Source: Granulicella paludicola (GTDB taxonomy: Bacteria > Acidobacteriota > Terriglobia > Terriglobales > Acidobacteriaceae). From it: a stretch of 64,000 bases of DNA. The notes under the pieces are model-generated. The model had not been told where the DNA came from. It searched no databases and saw nothing but the letters and a program-made list of their open reading frames with translations. Within the stretch, counting starts at the first letter, position 1. Each line of letters starts with the position of its first letter. This document shows, piece by piece, positions 35,950 to 45,244 of this stretch. Made by a program: the position numbers and the translations under genes. Location: positions 558,001-622,000 of the forward strand of contig NZ_JAGSYC010000024.1 in the NCBI RefSeq assembly GCF_025685545.1. Direction: 5' to 3'.

Positions 35950-38475
35950 ATGCCAAATGAATTTGTAAGCGTCATCAAGCCGAGCACCGATAAACCGGGC
36001 GAGAGCGAAGGTCGTGCGCGGTCGTATCCTGTTTTGCCCGTGAGGGATACGGTACTTTTTCCGCACGCGGTGCTGCCGCTGACGGTGGGACGAGAGAGTT
36101 CCATCCAGCTGATTCAGTCGCTGGGTGAAGAGAAGACCATCCTTGTGGTGGCGCAGCGGGATGCCCGCCAGGATGCTCCGGATGGAGGCGACCTGTATGA
36201 GGTGGGAACGCTCGCTACCGTACATAAGGTTGTTAAGATGCCGAACCAGAGCCTCTTTGTGTTTACGGAGGGTACGGAGCGGGTGAAGCTGGGGGCATTC
36301 ACACAGACGCAGCCGTTCTTGGCGGCGGAATATGAGCCGCTGGGCGAGACGCTGGCGGCGGAGTCGTCTGAGCTGGAGGCGTTGCAGCGCAGTGTGCTTG
36401 AGCAGTTTCAGGAGATTGTAAGCGCGTCTTCGACGCTGTCGGATGATCTGCAAACGATTGCGCTGAACATCGATGAGCCGTCGCGGCTGGCGGATTTTAT
36501 TGCGGCGAGTCTGCCGTTTCTGACGACGATCGAGAAGCAGGATCTGCTGGAGAAGACGGATGTCCGGTCGCGGCTAGAGATGATCAATGGGCAGCTGGCG
36601 AAGGAGCTTGAGGTGCAGCAGTTGCGCAACAAGATCCAGAGCGAGGTACAGGACTCGGTACAGCAGAGCCAGCGCGATTTTTATCTGCGTGAGCAGATGA
36701 AGGCGATTCAAAAGGAGCTGGGCGATCTCGACGAAGGTCAGAAGGATGTGGCTGACCTGAAGGAGAAGATCGAGGCGGCCGGGATGCCGGAGGATGTGAA
36801 GAAGGACGCGCTGAAGGAGCTGAGCCGGTTGAGCCGGATGAATCCTGCGGCGGCGGATTACTCGCTGACTCGGAATTATGTGGAGTGGCTGGCGGTGCTG
36901 CCGTGGTCGAAGGGCTCGGCTGGCGAGGTGGACATCAAGAAGGCGAAGGAGTTTCTGGATGAGGACCACTACGGCCTGAAGAAGGTGAAGGACCGCATTC
37001 TGGACTACTTGAGTGTCCGGCGGTTGAAGCCGGATATGAAAGGGCCGATTCTTTGCTTTGTCGGGCCTCCGGGCGTGGGTAAGACCTCGCTGGGACGGTC
37101 GATCGCCCGGGCGCTGGACCGTAAGTTCAGCCGCATCTCGCTGGGCGGTATGCATGATGAGGCGGAGATCCGCGGACATCGCCGGACGTATATCGGCGCG
37201 CTGCCGGGACAGATCATTCAGCACCTGAAGAGGGTCGGCGTGAACGATCCGGTGTTCATGCTGGATGAGATTGACAAGCTTGGTCGCGACTTCCGTGGCG
37301 ATCCGGCGAGCGCTCTGCTGGAGACGCTTGATCCGGAGCAGAACAACACGTTCCGCGACAACTATCTGGATCAGCCGTTCGATTTGAGTAAGGTGCTGTT
37401 TATCTGCACGGCGAACCAGTTGGACACGATTCCGGCGCCCCTGCTGGACCGCATGGAGATCATCGAGCTCACGGGTTACACCGAAGAGGAGAAGGTCAAC
37501 ATTGCGGAGCGATACCTGGTGCCTCGGCAGATCAAGGAGAACGGGATTACGGAGGAGACGATCGAGTTTCCGACGGAGTCTGTTGGCCTGGTGGCTCGGC
37601 ATTACACGCGCGAGGCTGGCGTGAGAAAGCTGGAGCAGCAGATTGGAACGATCTGCCGGAAGACGGCGCGCAAGGTGGCGGAGTATGTGCCGATTGAGGC
37701 AGAGGTGCTTCCAAATGCAGATTCCTCCGCTTCGCTGCGGAATGACAAAGAATTGCCTGAAAATGACAACGCCAGGATGCCGAAGCTGGTGATTACGCCT
37801 GAGGTGGTGCACGAGTTCCTTGGCGGCATCAAGGTGCGCGTGGATACGGAGATTGCCGAGCGCACGAAGCGGCCGGGCGTTGCGGTCGGACTAGCGTGGA
37901 CTCCTGCTGGCGGCGATGTGTTGTTCATCGAGGCCAACAAGATGAAGGGCAAGGGCGGCTTCACGATGACCGGGCAGATCGGCGACGTGATGAAGGAGTC
38001 TATGCAGGCTGCGCTGACGTGGGTGCGGTCGAATGCTTCGGCCCTGGGACTGGATGAGGATGTGCTGAAGGATATCGATCTGCACATCCACGTGCCGGCG
38101 GGAGCGATCCCGAAGGACGGTCCAAGTGCTGGCGTGACGATGGCGACGGCACTGGTGTCATTGCTGACTGACAGGCCGGTGCATCCGCTGCTGGCGATGA
38201 CGGGTGAGATCACGCTGAGCGGCAATGTACTGCCGGTGGGTGGCATCAAGGAGAAGTTCCTTGCGGCCAAGCGCGCCGGGGTGCTGGATGTGATCCTGCC
38301 GATCGATGTGAAGACGAATGTGGAGGAAGACTTGACGGCCGAGCAGATAGCCGGGGTACGAATTCACTATGCAACTCGCATCGAAGATGTACTGGCGGTA
38401 GCTCTGCCGAAGGGTGCAGTCGAGGCCCATCAAGACGAGGCTGTGCGGGAAGAGATTCTCGTTGCTGCCGAGTAG
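35950..38475 (+). CDS. lon: Lon protease, with a repeat-derived linker
   Basis: An 841-residue ATP-dependent serine protease. The N-terminal substrate-binding domain ([19 protein letters not shown]) precedes a coiled coil, the AAA domain with Walker [10 protein letters not shown] (about residue 372), Walker [12 protein letters not shown], and the protease domain with the Ser-Lys dyad at S726 ([11 protein letters not shown]) and K769 ([11 protein letters not shown]). Between the AAA and protease domains, residues about 589-606 ([18 protein letters not shown]) come from a dispersed repeat inserted in frame. All catalytic motifs remain intact. A strong terminator follows. Confidence 0.97.
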   Translation: MPNEFVSVIKPSTDKPGESEGRARSYPVLPVRDTVLFPHAVLPLTVGRESSIQLIQSLGEEKTILVVAQRDARQDAPDGGDLYEVGTLATVHKVVKMPNQSLFVFTEGTERVKLGAFTQTQPFLAAEYEPLGETLAAESSELEALQRSVLEQFQEIVSASSTLSDDLQTIALNIDEPSRLADFIAASLPFLTTIEKQDLLEKTDVRSRLEMINGQLAKELEVQQLRNKIQSEVQDSVQQSQRDFYLREQMKAIQKELGDLDEGQKDVADLKEKIEAAGMPEDVKKDALKELSRLSRMNPAAADYSLTRNYVEWLAVLPWSKGSAGEVDIKKAKEFLDEDHYGLKKVKDRILDYLSVRRLKPDMKGPILCFVGPPGVGKTSLGRSIARALDRKFSRISLGGMHDEAEIRGHRRTYIGALPGQIIQHLKRVGVNDPVFMLDEIDKLGRDFRGDPASALLETLDPEQNNTFRDNYLDQPFDLSKVLFICTANQLDTIPAPLLDRMEIIELTGYTEEEKVNIAERYLVPRQIKENGITEETIEFPTESVGLVARHYTREAGVRKLEQQIGTICRKTARKVAEYVPIEAEVLPNADSSASLRNDKELPENDNARMPKLVITPEVVHEFLGGIKVRVDTEIAERTKRPGVAVGLAWTPAGGDVLFIEANKMKGKGGFTMTGQIGDVMKESMQAALTWVRSNASALGLDEDVLKDIDLHIHVPAGAIPKDGPSAGVTMATALVSLLTDRPVHPLLAMTGEITLSGNVLPVGGIKEKFLAAKRAGVLDVILPIDVKTNVEEDLTAEQIAGVRIHYATRIEDVLAVALPKGAVEAHQDEAVREEILVAAE
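37715..37749 (-). repeat. Dispersed repeat embedded in lon
   Basis: ATGCAGATTCCTCCGCTTCG through CTGCGGAATGACAAA is the reverse complement of the 6799-6835 intergenic unit, with a single mismatch visible. It keeps the lon frame. Confidence 0.85.
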
Positions 38476-38495
38476 TGGTTGTGAGGAAAGTACGC

Positions 38496-38519
38496 AGGCC
38501 CCGGAGAGATCCGGGGCCT
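38496..38519 (+). terminator. Rho-independent terminator after lon
   Basis: A perfect 10-bp stem (AGGCCCCGGA at 38496-38505 with its complement at 38510-38519), 4-nt loop, then TTGCTTTT, 21 nt after the lon stop. Confidence 0.85.
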
Positions 38520-38798
38520 TTGCTTTTGGAGTGACGCTGACAGCTGTGCCCAGATTTGGGAGGTGCAACGTATTTATAGGGTTGGGCCGAGGGCTATTTT
38601 TCTTGTGGAATCGAAAGCGGCCTATGCGGGTTTGGGGCAATTGCTGGAGGGCAAGAGGTTCCGGGGTCGCAAAGTTTTTATACCCCTTGTGTGGTATCAA
38701 GTAGCGCGGTTTACGAAGTCCGAAATGGGAATTGGACCGTACTATTAGTAAAGCCCCTAGACAGGCCCCTAAGATTTGTAGTTTTCTGGAGAATTTCG

Positions 38799-41270
38799 TT
38801 GTTAAACGTGCGTTCGCTTTCCCTTTCCCTCTCTCTCTCTGTCCTTCTTGCGACCGGTCTGACCGGTTGCTCCGGCGGCAGCTTCAGCTTCCCTGATGCT
38901 TCGGTAAATCCGACGGCCACGCAAGTTGGCTCCATCACTGGAAGCAACTATGGTGGTCACGCTCCGCTCGTAGGTGCCCATGTGTACCTCGTGGAGCCTG
39001 GCACCTCCGGCTATGGATCGGTGGTCAAGGGTCTGCTGAACACCACCGGCGCCACGACGAAGAACGGTTCGTGGACGAACTCCGGTAATCCCAGCGATGA
39101 GTTTGTGCCTGCGACCGATGCGGCAGGCAAGCCTTTTTACGGCGTACAGACGGATTTGACGGGAGCTTTCAACATCTCCGGTGACTATACCTGCGATGCG
39201 GGCGTTCCGGTGTATCTGATCGCGTACGGCGGCGATCCGAGCTTTCCTTCGGCGGCAAACTATACGTATGCCATCTCCAAGGTGGTGGTGACGGGGTCGG
39301 GTAGCAATTACACGTATACGTTCACGGTGAGTGTTCCCCCGGAGCTGGCGTATATCGGTGAGGGAGTGACGATTTCAGGTGCGTTTAGCGGAACGACGTT
39401 CACGCCGACGGGTACAGGCGTGATCGCGGGTTCGGGAGCGACAGCGCTTTCGACGACGCAGTTTTCGCTGTCTTCGACGACGGGAACAGCCGGGACCTAT
39501 ACGCCAGCCGGTATGACGGCGGCGCTCCTGCCGACGTTCAATCCGAGCGCGGTGAACATGGCGATGCTGGGCATCTGCCCGAGTTCAGGCACATTCCAGG
39601 GTGTGATCAACTATGTGTACATGAACGAGGTTTCGACGGTGGCTACGGCGTATGCGCTGGCGGGCTTCGTGAACTCGTCGGCTACCTCGCAGGCGGGCAA
39701 CGACGAGTTCCACATCGGATCGTCGGGAACGACGCAGGCGCTGCAGGGTATTGCGAATGCGGCGTTGACGGCGGCGAACCTGTACAACATCCAAGGTGGA
39801 CCGGTGTCGACTACGTTTGCCGGTGAAGGCCATTTGGCGAATACGGTAACGGCGGGTGGTAATGGCGTTGTGCCGCAGACGACGCTCGACAGCCTGGGTA
39901 ACATTCTGGCGGCGTGCGTGGATTCGCAGAACACGTACCGCATTACGTCGGCTACGGGCGTGACGCCAGTGACGTTCAGCGGAACTCTTTCGACGACCTG
40001 CCAGAATCTATTCCAGTACGCATCGGACAACGGCGTGTATGACACGACGACGTATAACTCGTCGCTCAAGACAGGGCACCAGGCGTTCAATATTGCGCAG
40101 GCGGCGTTCAACATCGCGAGCTTTGGGCAGGGTGAAGGTACGGGTACGACGAACAGCTCGGGTGTGCAGACGGTAACGCCGTTGTCGGCGACGAGCGCGA
40201 GCAACTTCTCTTCAGCGCTGTATAACCTGCCGACGGGGAACGTACCGTTCAGCCCCAGCCTTACGGCGGCGCCGAACAGCTGGGTTGTGCCGATTGTGTA
40301 CTCGAACAATGCTGGTTCGACCCTTCTGAACCCGCTTTGGTTGCCGTACCGCGCGGCGATCGACAGTCAGGGAAACATCTGGGTGGCGAACACGACGAAC
40401 GCGACGAAGTTCAACAATCTCGGCGTGATTCAATATGCTCCGACGGGCGTTGCCGGAGGCACCTCGCTGGCGATCGATCTGAACGACAACGTGTGGGTGA
40501 CGAGTCAGACGACCAGCACGCTGCAGGAGTTCAACTCGGCTGGCGGGACGGTGCAGGCTGGCATCACGGCGACGGGCTTCAACGGACCGTACTCGGTTGC
40601 AGTCGATGGCAACAACGATGTGTGGGTCGGCAGCGTGAACGGTACCAGCCTGGTGAAGCTGAACAATGCAGGCACAGTAATGAGCACCAATACGAACGCC
40701 GCCTTCCAGTCGATTGAGGGTTCAGCGATCGATAGCAAGGGGTCGTTCTGGGCGGCTGACTTCTCTTCGAGCAACGTGCAGAAGGTGCCGACCGCGAACA
40801 ACACGGTGACGTACAACCTGACCGGGAACGGGCTGAACGCTTCAACCCGCGTGGCGGTGGACGGCAGCGACAATGCGTGGTTTGTGAGCTCGGCGAACAA
40901 TAACCTGGTGGAGATCAGCAGCACGGGTAACTTTCTTTCGGGTACGGCCGGCTTCACGGTGCCGGGCGGCAATGGCACGAACCCGGAAGGCATTGGCGTG
41001 GATGGAGCCGGGAATATCTGGGTCGGCTTCTCAGGTACGTCTGCGGCGACGAGTTCGTTGGCGGAGTTCAACAACAATGGCGTGTACATCGGCAACTTCG
41101 CGTTCCCTGGGCAGAATGGAACGCGTGGCGCGCAGGTCGACAGCTCAGGCAATGTCTGGGTTGTGGAGTACAGTGCCGGTTCGCTGATCGAGGTTGTCGG
41201 CGCGGCGACGCCGGTGGTGACGCCGTACTCGCTCGGCATCAAGAACGCCAAGCTGGGTGCCAAGCCGTAA
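38799..41270 (+). CDS. Large secreted lipoprotein with NHL/Vgb-like propeller
   Basis: 823 residues from TTG 38799, with GGAGA 6 nt upstream; the gene-free 38520-38798 should contain its promoter. The signal peptide ends LLATGLTGCSGG, a lipobox with Cys at the +1 site, so it is probably anchored to the outer membrane. The central part is beta-rich and of unknown family; the C-terminal third has repeats such as IDSQGNIWVANTTNATKFN, IDLNDNVWVTSQTTSTL and VDGNNDVWVGSVNG, characteristic of Vgb/NHL-like propellers. The first residues (LNVR) match the BNR protein start at 28845. Confidence 0.8.
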   Translation: MLNVRSLSLSLSLSVLLATGLTGCSGGSFSFPDASVNPTATQVGSITGSNYGGHAPLVGAHVYLVEPGTSGYGSVVKGLLNTTGATTKNGSWTNSGNPSDEFVPATDAAGKPFYGVQTDLTGAFNISGDYTCDAGVPVYLIAYGGDPSFPSAANYTYAISKVVVTGSGSNYTYTFTVSVPPELAYIGEGVTISGAFSGTTFTPTGTGVIAGSGATALSTTQFSLSSTTGTAGTYTPAGMTAALLPTFNPSAVNMAMLGICPSSGTFQGVINYVYMNEVSTVATAYALAGFVNSSATSQAGNDEFHIGSSGTTQALQGIANAALTAANLYNIQGGPVSTTFAGEGHLANTVTAGGNGVVPQTTLDSLGNILAACVDSQNTYRITSATGVTPVTFSGTLSTTCQNLFQYASDNGVYDTTTYNSSLKTGHQAFNIAQAAFNIASFGQGEGTGTTNSSGVQTVTPLSATSASNFSSALYNLPTGNVPFSPSLTAAPNSWVVPIVYSNNAGSTLLNPLWLPYRAAIDSQGNIWVANTTNATKFNNLGVIQYAPTGVAGGTSLAIDLNDNVWVTSQTTSTLQEFNSAGGTVQAGITATGFNGPYSVAVDGNNDVWVGSVNGTSLVKLNNAGTVMSTNTNAAFQSIEGSAIDSKGSFWAADFSSSNVQKVPTANNTVTYNLTGNGLNASTRVAVDGSDNAWFVSSANNNLVEISSTGNFLSGTAGFTVPGGNGTNPEGIGVDGAGNIWVGFSGTSAATSSLAEFNNNGVYIGNFAFPGQNGTRGAQVDSSGNVWVVEYSAGSLIEVVGAATPVVTPYSLGIKNAKLGAKP

Positions 41271-41291
41271 AGGGGTTGGTGCTGAGCTGTG

Positions 41292-41325
41292 AAAAGCCAC
41301 GACCGGGATGCCGGTCGTGGCTTTT
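41292..41325. terminator. Bidirectional terminator between convergent genes
   Basis: A perfect 15-bp stem (41292-41306 with 41311-41325) and 4-nt loop, starting AAAAGCC and ending GGCTTTT. It serves the lipoprotein gene on the left and the leftward gene ending at 41353. Confidence 0.92.
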
Positions 41326-41352
41326 TACTTTGGCATATCAGAGCCGCTGTGG

Positions 41353-42366
41353 CTACTTCTTGGCCAGCAGGTAGGCGTGGTAGCCGGCGAACTCGTACTC
41401 GAGGGAAAGGTAGCCCTTTTCGTTGCCGAGGCCGTTGCCGTTGAGCGAGATGCTGGTGATCTGGTTGCCGAAGTCTTTCTTGGTCCAGTAGACGGCGAGG
41501 GTGCGCTCGGTATCGGTGAGGGAGAGCATGAACTGGCCGGGTGCGCGGTGCTTGGCTTTGACGTCCAGGAAGTCGAAGTTGTCGGAGGGCTCGCCGTAGC
41601 CTGCGCCCAGGCTCGTCTTGAGGGCGGTGAACTGCTCCTTCATGGCGTGACCTGCGGGGTCGCCGTCGATGTCCTTGCCGGTGGCGATGAGCTTTACGAG
41701 TCCCTGTTGCGGGCCGACGATGAGGAGGAAGGTTTCGAAGTTGGGGTCGGGCTTGGGGGAGGCGGCGACTTCGAGGATGTCCCCGGACTGCTTGAGGACG
41801 TTATCTTTGCCGATGGCGGCGATGATCTGTTCGCGGGTTTCTCCTGCGTAGAAGCCGAAGGTGCCAGCGCCTTTGTTGAGGGCGTCGGCGTCGGCCTGCG
41901 GTGTGGCTGCAGGAGCGATGGGGGAGACATCCTGTGGGACTGGCTGTGCGGCTGATTGCTGGGTAGCAGCAGGAGAGGCTGGTACGGGCGCAGGTGTTGC
42001 TGGAATAACGACAACGGGCTTTGTGGCGACTACAGGAGCTGATGTGGATGCGGGCTTTGCTGCGGCAGGAGCGGGCTTTTTGACTGCTGGCTTTTTGGCG
42101 ACGGTCTTGAGTGCTGGTGTGGGGTCATCCGGTGGTGGAGGGAGGATGATGGCGTGCGGCTTGGGGGCAGCGGGCGGCATGGCCAGCGGCGTGGTGGGAC
42201 GCGTGCTGGTGGGGGGCAGGACGACGGAGTTTGGGGTCGTGGTGTCCGGCGAAGGGGTGGTGCTGGTGTCCTGAGCGCGCGTTGGCAGCGTGGAACCACA
42301 AAGGCAGAGAGTCAGTGCGACGAGGCCAAGAGTGAGAGGTTTGCTGCAGCTGCAAAGGGAGGACAT
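41353..42366 (-). CDS. Hypothetical secreted protein with Pro/Ala linker
   Basis: 337 residues from ATG 42366 (MSSLCSCSKPLTLGLVALTL), chosen because that region is a signal peptide. Residues about 30-170 are a low-complexity linker rich in Pro, Ala, Thr and Lys. The C-terminal domain of about 150 residues opens GTFGFYAGETREQIIAAIG and contains DSDRTL-like TDTERTLAVYWTKKDF. No family is recognised; the layout suggests a periplasmic or surface protein. It is divergent from tsaB. Confidence 0.7.
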   Translation of the reverse strand: MSSLCSCSKPLTLGLVALTLCLCGSTLPTRAQDTSTTPSPDTTTPNSVVLPPTSTRPTTPLAMPPAAPKPHAIILPPPPDDPTPALKTVAKKPAVKKPAPAAAKPASTSAPVVATKPVVVIPATPAPVPASPAATQQSAAQPVPQDVSPIAPAATPQADADALNKGAGTFGFYAGETREQIIAAIGKDNVLKQSGDILEVAASPKPDPNFETFLLIVGPQQGLVKLIATGKDIDGDPAGHAMKEQFTALKTSLGAGYGEPSDNFDFLDVKAKHRAPGQFMLSLTDTERTLAVYWTKKDFGNQITSISLNGNGLGNEKGYLSLEYEFAGYHAYLLAKK

Positions 42367-42502
42367 AGACCAGACTTTATCTGTAAATGGAGGTGCAGGC
42401 AACCGGATTTGGGTGTGTGTAAGGGGTACGAGAGGCGGTGTTCCTATGGGTGCAGACGGTATGCTGGAGAGCGTGAATGATGCGATGAAGAAGGAAGTTC
42501 GA

Positions 42503-43126
42503 ATGCTGGTGATGGACACGTGCGGCGAGTGTGCGGGCGTGGCTGTGAGTGCGGATGGATTGGTCATGGCGAGTGAGGAGCTGTCGCGGGGTGGTGGGTC
42601 GGCGGAGATTGTCGAGGCGGTGCAGCGGGTGCTGTCGCGGGCTGGGTGCTCGTTGCAGGAGATGACGGCGATTGGGGTGGTGAGTGGGCCGGGATCGTTT
42701 ACGGGCGTGCGCGTGGGGATGGCCGCGGGGAAGGGGCTGAGCGAGGCGGCGCAGGTGAGGATGTTGACGGTGTCTCGGCTGGCGGTGTTGTGGGAGGCTG
42801 CGGCTGCGGAGGGGGTCGTAGCGCTCGATGCAGGGCGTGGCGAGTGCTATCTGCGCGATGCCGATGGGCGTGAGTGGCTGGCGACGACTGAGGAGTTGCG
42901 GGCGGTGGCTGGAGGTCGCGAGGTGGTAGTCGCAGAAGAGCGAGTGGCAGAGCGACTGCGGGAGGAAGGGGTTGCGGTGCGGGTTCGGGGGCTTTCGGTG
43001 GGAGATGCGGTTGCGCCGCTGCTGCGGATGGCGGCGGATGGCGGCTCGATGACGCTGGGCGATGCGAACTATGTTCGGCGCGAGAGCGATATTTATAAAG
43101 GCAAGGGAACAGGGAGTAGGGAATAG
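42503..43126 (+). CDS. tsaB: tRNA t6A threonylcarbamoyladenosine biosynthesis protein TsaB
   Basis: 207 residues from ATG 42503 (MLVMDTCGECAGVAVS), with AAGGAAG 5 nt upstream; ATG 42485 and GTG 42473 are alternatives. The protein pairs with TsaD and TsaE to make t6A37. VVSGPGSFTGVRVGMAAGKGL is the conserved TsaB motif. The last residues, GKGTGSRE, and the stop codon are encoded by a GGGAGTAGGGAATAGGGAGT repeat, so the native C-terminus may have been altered. rimI follows, a common arrangement. Confidence 0.9.
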   Translation: MLVMDTCGECAGVAVSADGLVMASEELSRGGGSAEIVEAVQRVLSRAGCSLQEMTAIGVVSGPGSFTGVRVGMAAGKGLSEAAQVRMLTVSRLAVLWEAAAAEGVVALDAGRGECYLRDADGREWLATTEELRAVAGGREVVVAEERVAERLREEGVAVRVRGLSVGDAVAPLLRMAADGGSMTLGDANYVRRESDIYKGKGTGSRE

Positions 43127-43206
43127 GGAGTAGGGATTGGACGATGTGGCTGCGAAGGGCTGCTGCTCAGATAAGAGACAAGAGATTTTGAGAGAACAGA
43201 GCTTTG

Positions 43207-43656
43207 ATGATTCGGGTTGGTGAGGCTGAGGATGTTGCGGGGATTCTGCGGGTGGAGCGGGGGTGTGAGGAGGCTCCGCAGTGGGGGGAGCGTGTGTGGT
43301 CGGGGCTGCTTACCGAAGGAGGGGAGTTGCGGTGCGTGATGGTGGCTAAGAGCGAGCTTGGTGTCGTGGGGTTCGTGGTGATTGGCGGGGTGGCGGGGGT
43401 TGCCGAGATTGAGAGTGTTGCGGTCGAAGTGGAGGCCCGCGGGCAGGGGATTGGCAAGTCGTTGTGTCTTGCGGCCATGCGGTGGGCCGAGGAGCGTGGG
43501 GCTGTGGCGATGGAGCTTGAGGTGAGGGCTTCGAATGTTATGGCTCGACGGATGTACGCGGGGCTGGGGTTCGTGGAGCAGGGGATGCGCAAAGGGTATT
43601 ATGCGGGGCCGGTTGAGGATGCGGTGCTGATGGCAGCTGTGTTGACTCCACGATAG
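43207..43656 (+). CDS. rimI: Ribosomal protein S18-alanine N-acetyltransferase-like GNAT
   Basis: 149 residues from ATG 43207. GNAT signature: IESVAVEVEARGQGIGKSL with the acetyl-CoA loop ARGQGIGKS, then ASNVMARRMYAGLGFVEQGMRKGYY, the RimI-type C-terminus. RimI acetylates the N-terminal alanine of S18. Its place after tsaB supports the name. The region 43127-43206 contains the repeat tail. Confidence 0.85.
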   Translation: MIRVGEAEDVAGILRVERGCEEAPQWGERVWSGLLTEGGELRCVMVAKSELGVVGFVVIGGVAGVAEIESVAVEVEARGQGIGKSLCLAAMRWAEERGAVAMELEVRASNVMARRMYAGLGFVEQGMRKGYYAGPVEDAVLMAAVLTPR

Positions 43657-43711
43657 ATCGGGCTGCGAGTAGTGGACGGATCTTGCAGGTGCGAAAGGTA
43701 TAATCGCCGGT

Positions 43712-44338
43712 ATGGTTCGGGACGGATATTTTTATGGGCTGGCATTGCTGGCCGTAGCTGCGATCGTTTGGTTTACCACGCACATCAGCGTGTTGACGGC
43801 TGTGCCGGTGCTGCTGGCGGTGTTTTTTCTGTGGTTCTTTCGCAATCCTTCGCGCAAGATTCCGGTGGGTGAGGGATTGATTGTCTCTCCGGGTGACGGC
43901 AAGGTCGAAGAGGCCGACTGGATCGAGACGACGAGCGGTACGCGGCTGCGTGTGACGATTTTTCTGAGCGTGTTCGATGTGCATGTGAACCGCGTCCCCG
44001 TCGGTGGGACGGTGACGCTGGTAGAGCATCGCGAGGGTCTGTTCCTGAATGCGATGCGGCCGGACTCTGCGGTGCATAACGAGCAGACGCTGATTACGAT
44101 TGATGCGGGTAGCTACTCGGTGAGCTTCAAACAGATTGCCGGACTGCTGGCACGACGGATTGTATGCAACCTGAAGACTGGCGATCACGTGGAGCGCGGG
44201 CAGCTGATGGGATTGATCAAGTTTGGATCACGTGTGGATGTGCTGATGCCGGCAGAGGTCGAGTTGCGGGTGAAGGTGGGCCAGCGTGTGAAGGGCGGCA
44301 GCAGCGTTCTGGCTGCGATGCCGACAGGGAAGAAGTAA
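43712..44338 (+). CDS. psd: Phosphatidylserine decarboxylase
   Basis: A 208-residue protein of the short Psd type. [16 protein letters not shown] carries the conserved histidine region. [10 protein letters not shown] contains the Gly-Ser site where the proenzyme self-cleaves to give the pyruvoyl group on the small alpha chain. Two N-terminal membrane helices (residues about 7-45) anchor it. It converts phosphatidylserine to phosphatidylethanolamine and is followed 3 nt later by pssA, the enzyme before it in the pathway. Confidence 0.93.
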   Translation: MVRDGYFYGLALLAVAAIVWFTTHISVLTAVPVLLAVFFLWFFRNPSRKIPVGEGLIVSPGDGKVEEADWIETTSGTRLRVTIFLSVFDVHVNRVPVGGTVTLVEHREGLFLNAMRPDSAVHNEQTLITIDAGSYSVSFKQIAGLLARRIVCNLKTGDHVERGQLMGLIKFGSRVDVLMPAEVELRVKVGQRVKGGSSVLAAMPTGKK

Positions 44339-44341
44339 CCT

Positions 44342-45187
44342 ATGGCCGAATCGGCGATGGAAGAGCATAAGATACAGCGCCCGCCTGCGAAGCGGGGCAT
44401 GTATGTGCTGCCGTCGCTGTTCACGGCGGGCAACATCGCGATCGGCTATTACATCATCATGCAGGCGATCCGCGGCTCGGGGCTTGCGGACCCGCTGAAC
44501 CAGCCATACTTCGATCGCGCAGCGCTGGGTATTGCTTTTGCGATCATCTTCGATGGTTTGGATGGGCGCATTGCGAGGATGACGAACACGGCGAGCGAGT
44601 TTGGGCGTGAACTGGACTCGCTGGCGGATGTGATCACGTTCGGTGTGGCACCAAGCTTGCTGGCGTACCTGTGGGGCGTACGGCAGGTGCAGATGGGCAC
44701 GTATCCTGGGGTGCAGGAACGGGTGCTGCATTTTGGCCTGGTGATCTGCTTCCTGTTCCTGATCTGCGGAGCGTGCCGACTGGCGCGTTTCAATATCTCG
44801 GTGAATCCGAAGCCGAAGAACCCGGGCAGGCCAGGACGGAAGTATTTTGTGGGCATGCCGATTCCGGCCGGCGCAGGCGTGATCGGTGCGGTGATCCACT
44901 TTGAAGGTGGATCGCCGGTAGGCAGCTTGTGGATGTCGACGCTGTGGCTCGGACTGGTGGCCTTTACAGGCTTTCTGATGGTGAGCAGCTGGCGTTTCTG
45001 GAGCGGCAAAGAGATCGACATGAGTGCACGCAAGCCGGTGCGGTTGCTGGTGCTGCTGGCGGTAGTGATCGCGGTGATGTTCGAGTGGCACCGCTACGCG
45101 CTGATGGTGATGGCGCTTGGCTACCTGATGAGCGGCGTGCTGGCGCGGCTGGCGTACTCCTGGCAACGGCGGTTTGCGCGCGCGTAA
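44342..45187 (+). CDS. pssA: CDP-diacylglycerol-serine O-phosphatidyltransferase
   Basis: A 281-residue CDP-alcohol phosphotransferase. The motif DGRIARMTNTASEFGRELD SLAD matches DG-x2-AR-x8-G-x3-D-x3-D, with the metal-binding aspartates. Several C-terminal helices follow. It makes phosphatidylserine from CDP-diacylglycerol and serine. It forms an operon with psd (3-nt gap). Confidence 0.93.
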   Translation: MAESAMEEHKIQRPPAKRGMYVLPSLFTAGNIAIGYYIIMQAIRGSGLADPLNQPYFDRAALGIAFAIIFDGLDGRIARMTNTASEFGRELDSLADVITFGVAPSLLAYLWGVRQVQMGTYPGVQERVLHFGLVICFLFLICGACRLARFNISVNPKPKNPGRPGRKYFVGMPIPAGAGVIGAVIHFEGGSPVGSLWMSTLWLGLVAFTGFLMVSSWRFWSGKEIDMSARKPVRLLVLLAVVIAVMFEWHRYALMVMALGYLMSGVLARLAYSWQRRFARA

Positions 45188-45244
45188 CGCTGTAGTTGCT
45201 GTGTGCATCCAAAGGCTGTTGACCCAATTTGTGGACGAGGCGTG

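Noticed and set aside
36574-37812. A 412-residue leftward open frame
   Set aside because: Antisense shadow of lon, with no recognisable domain.
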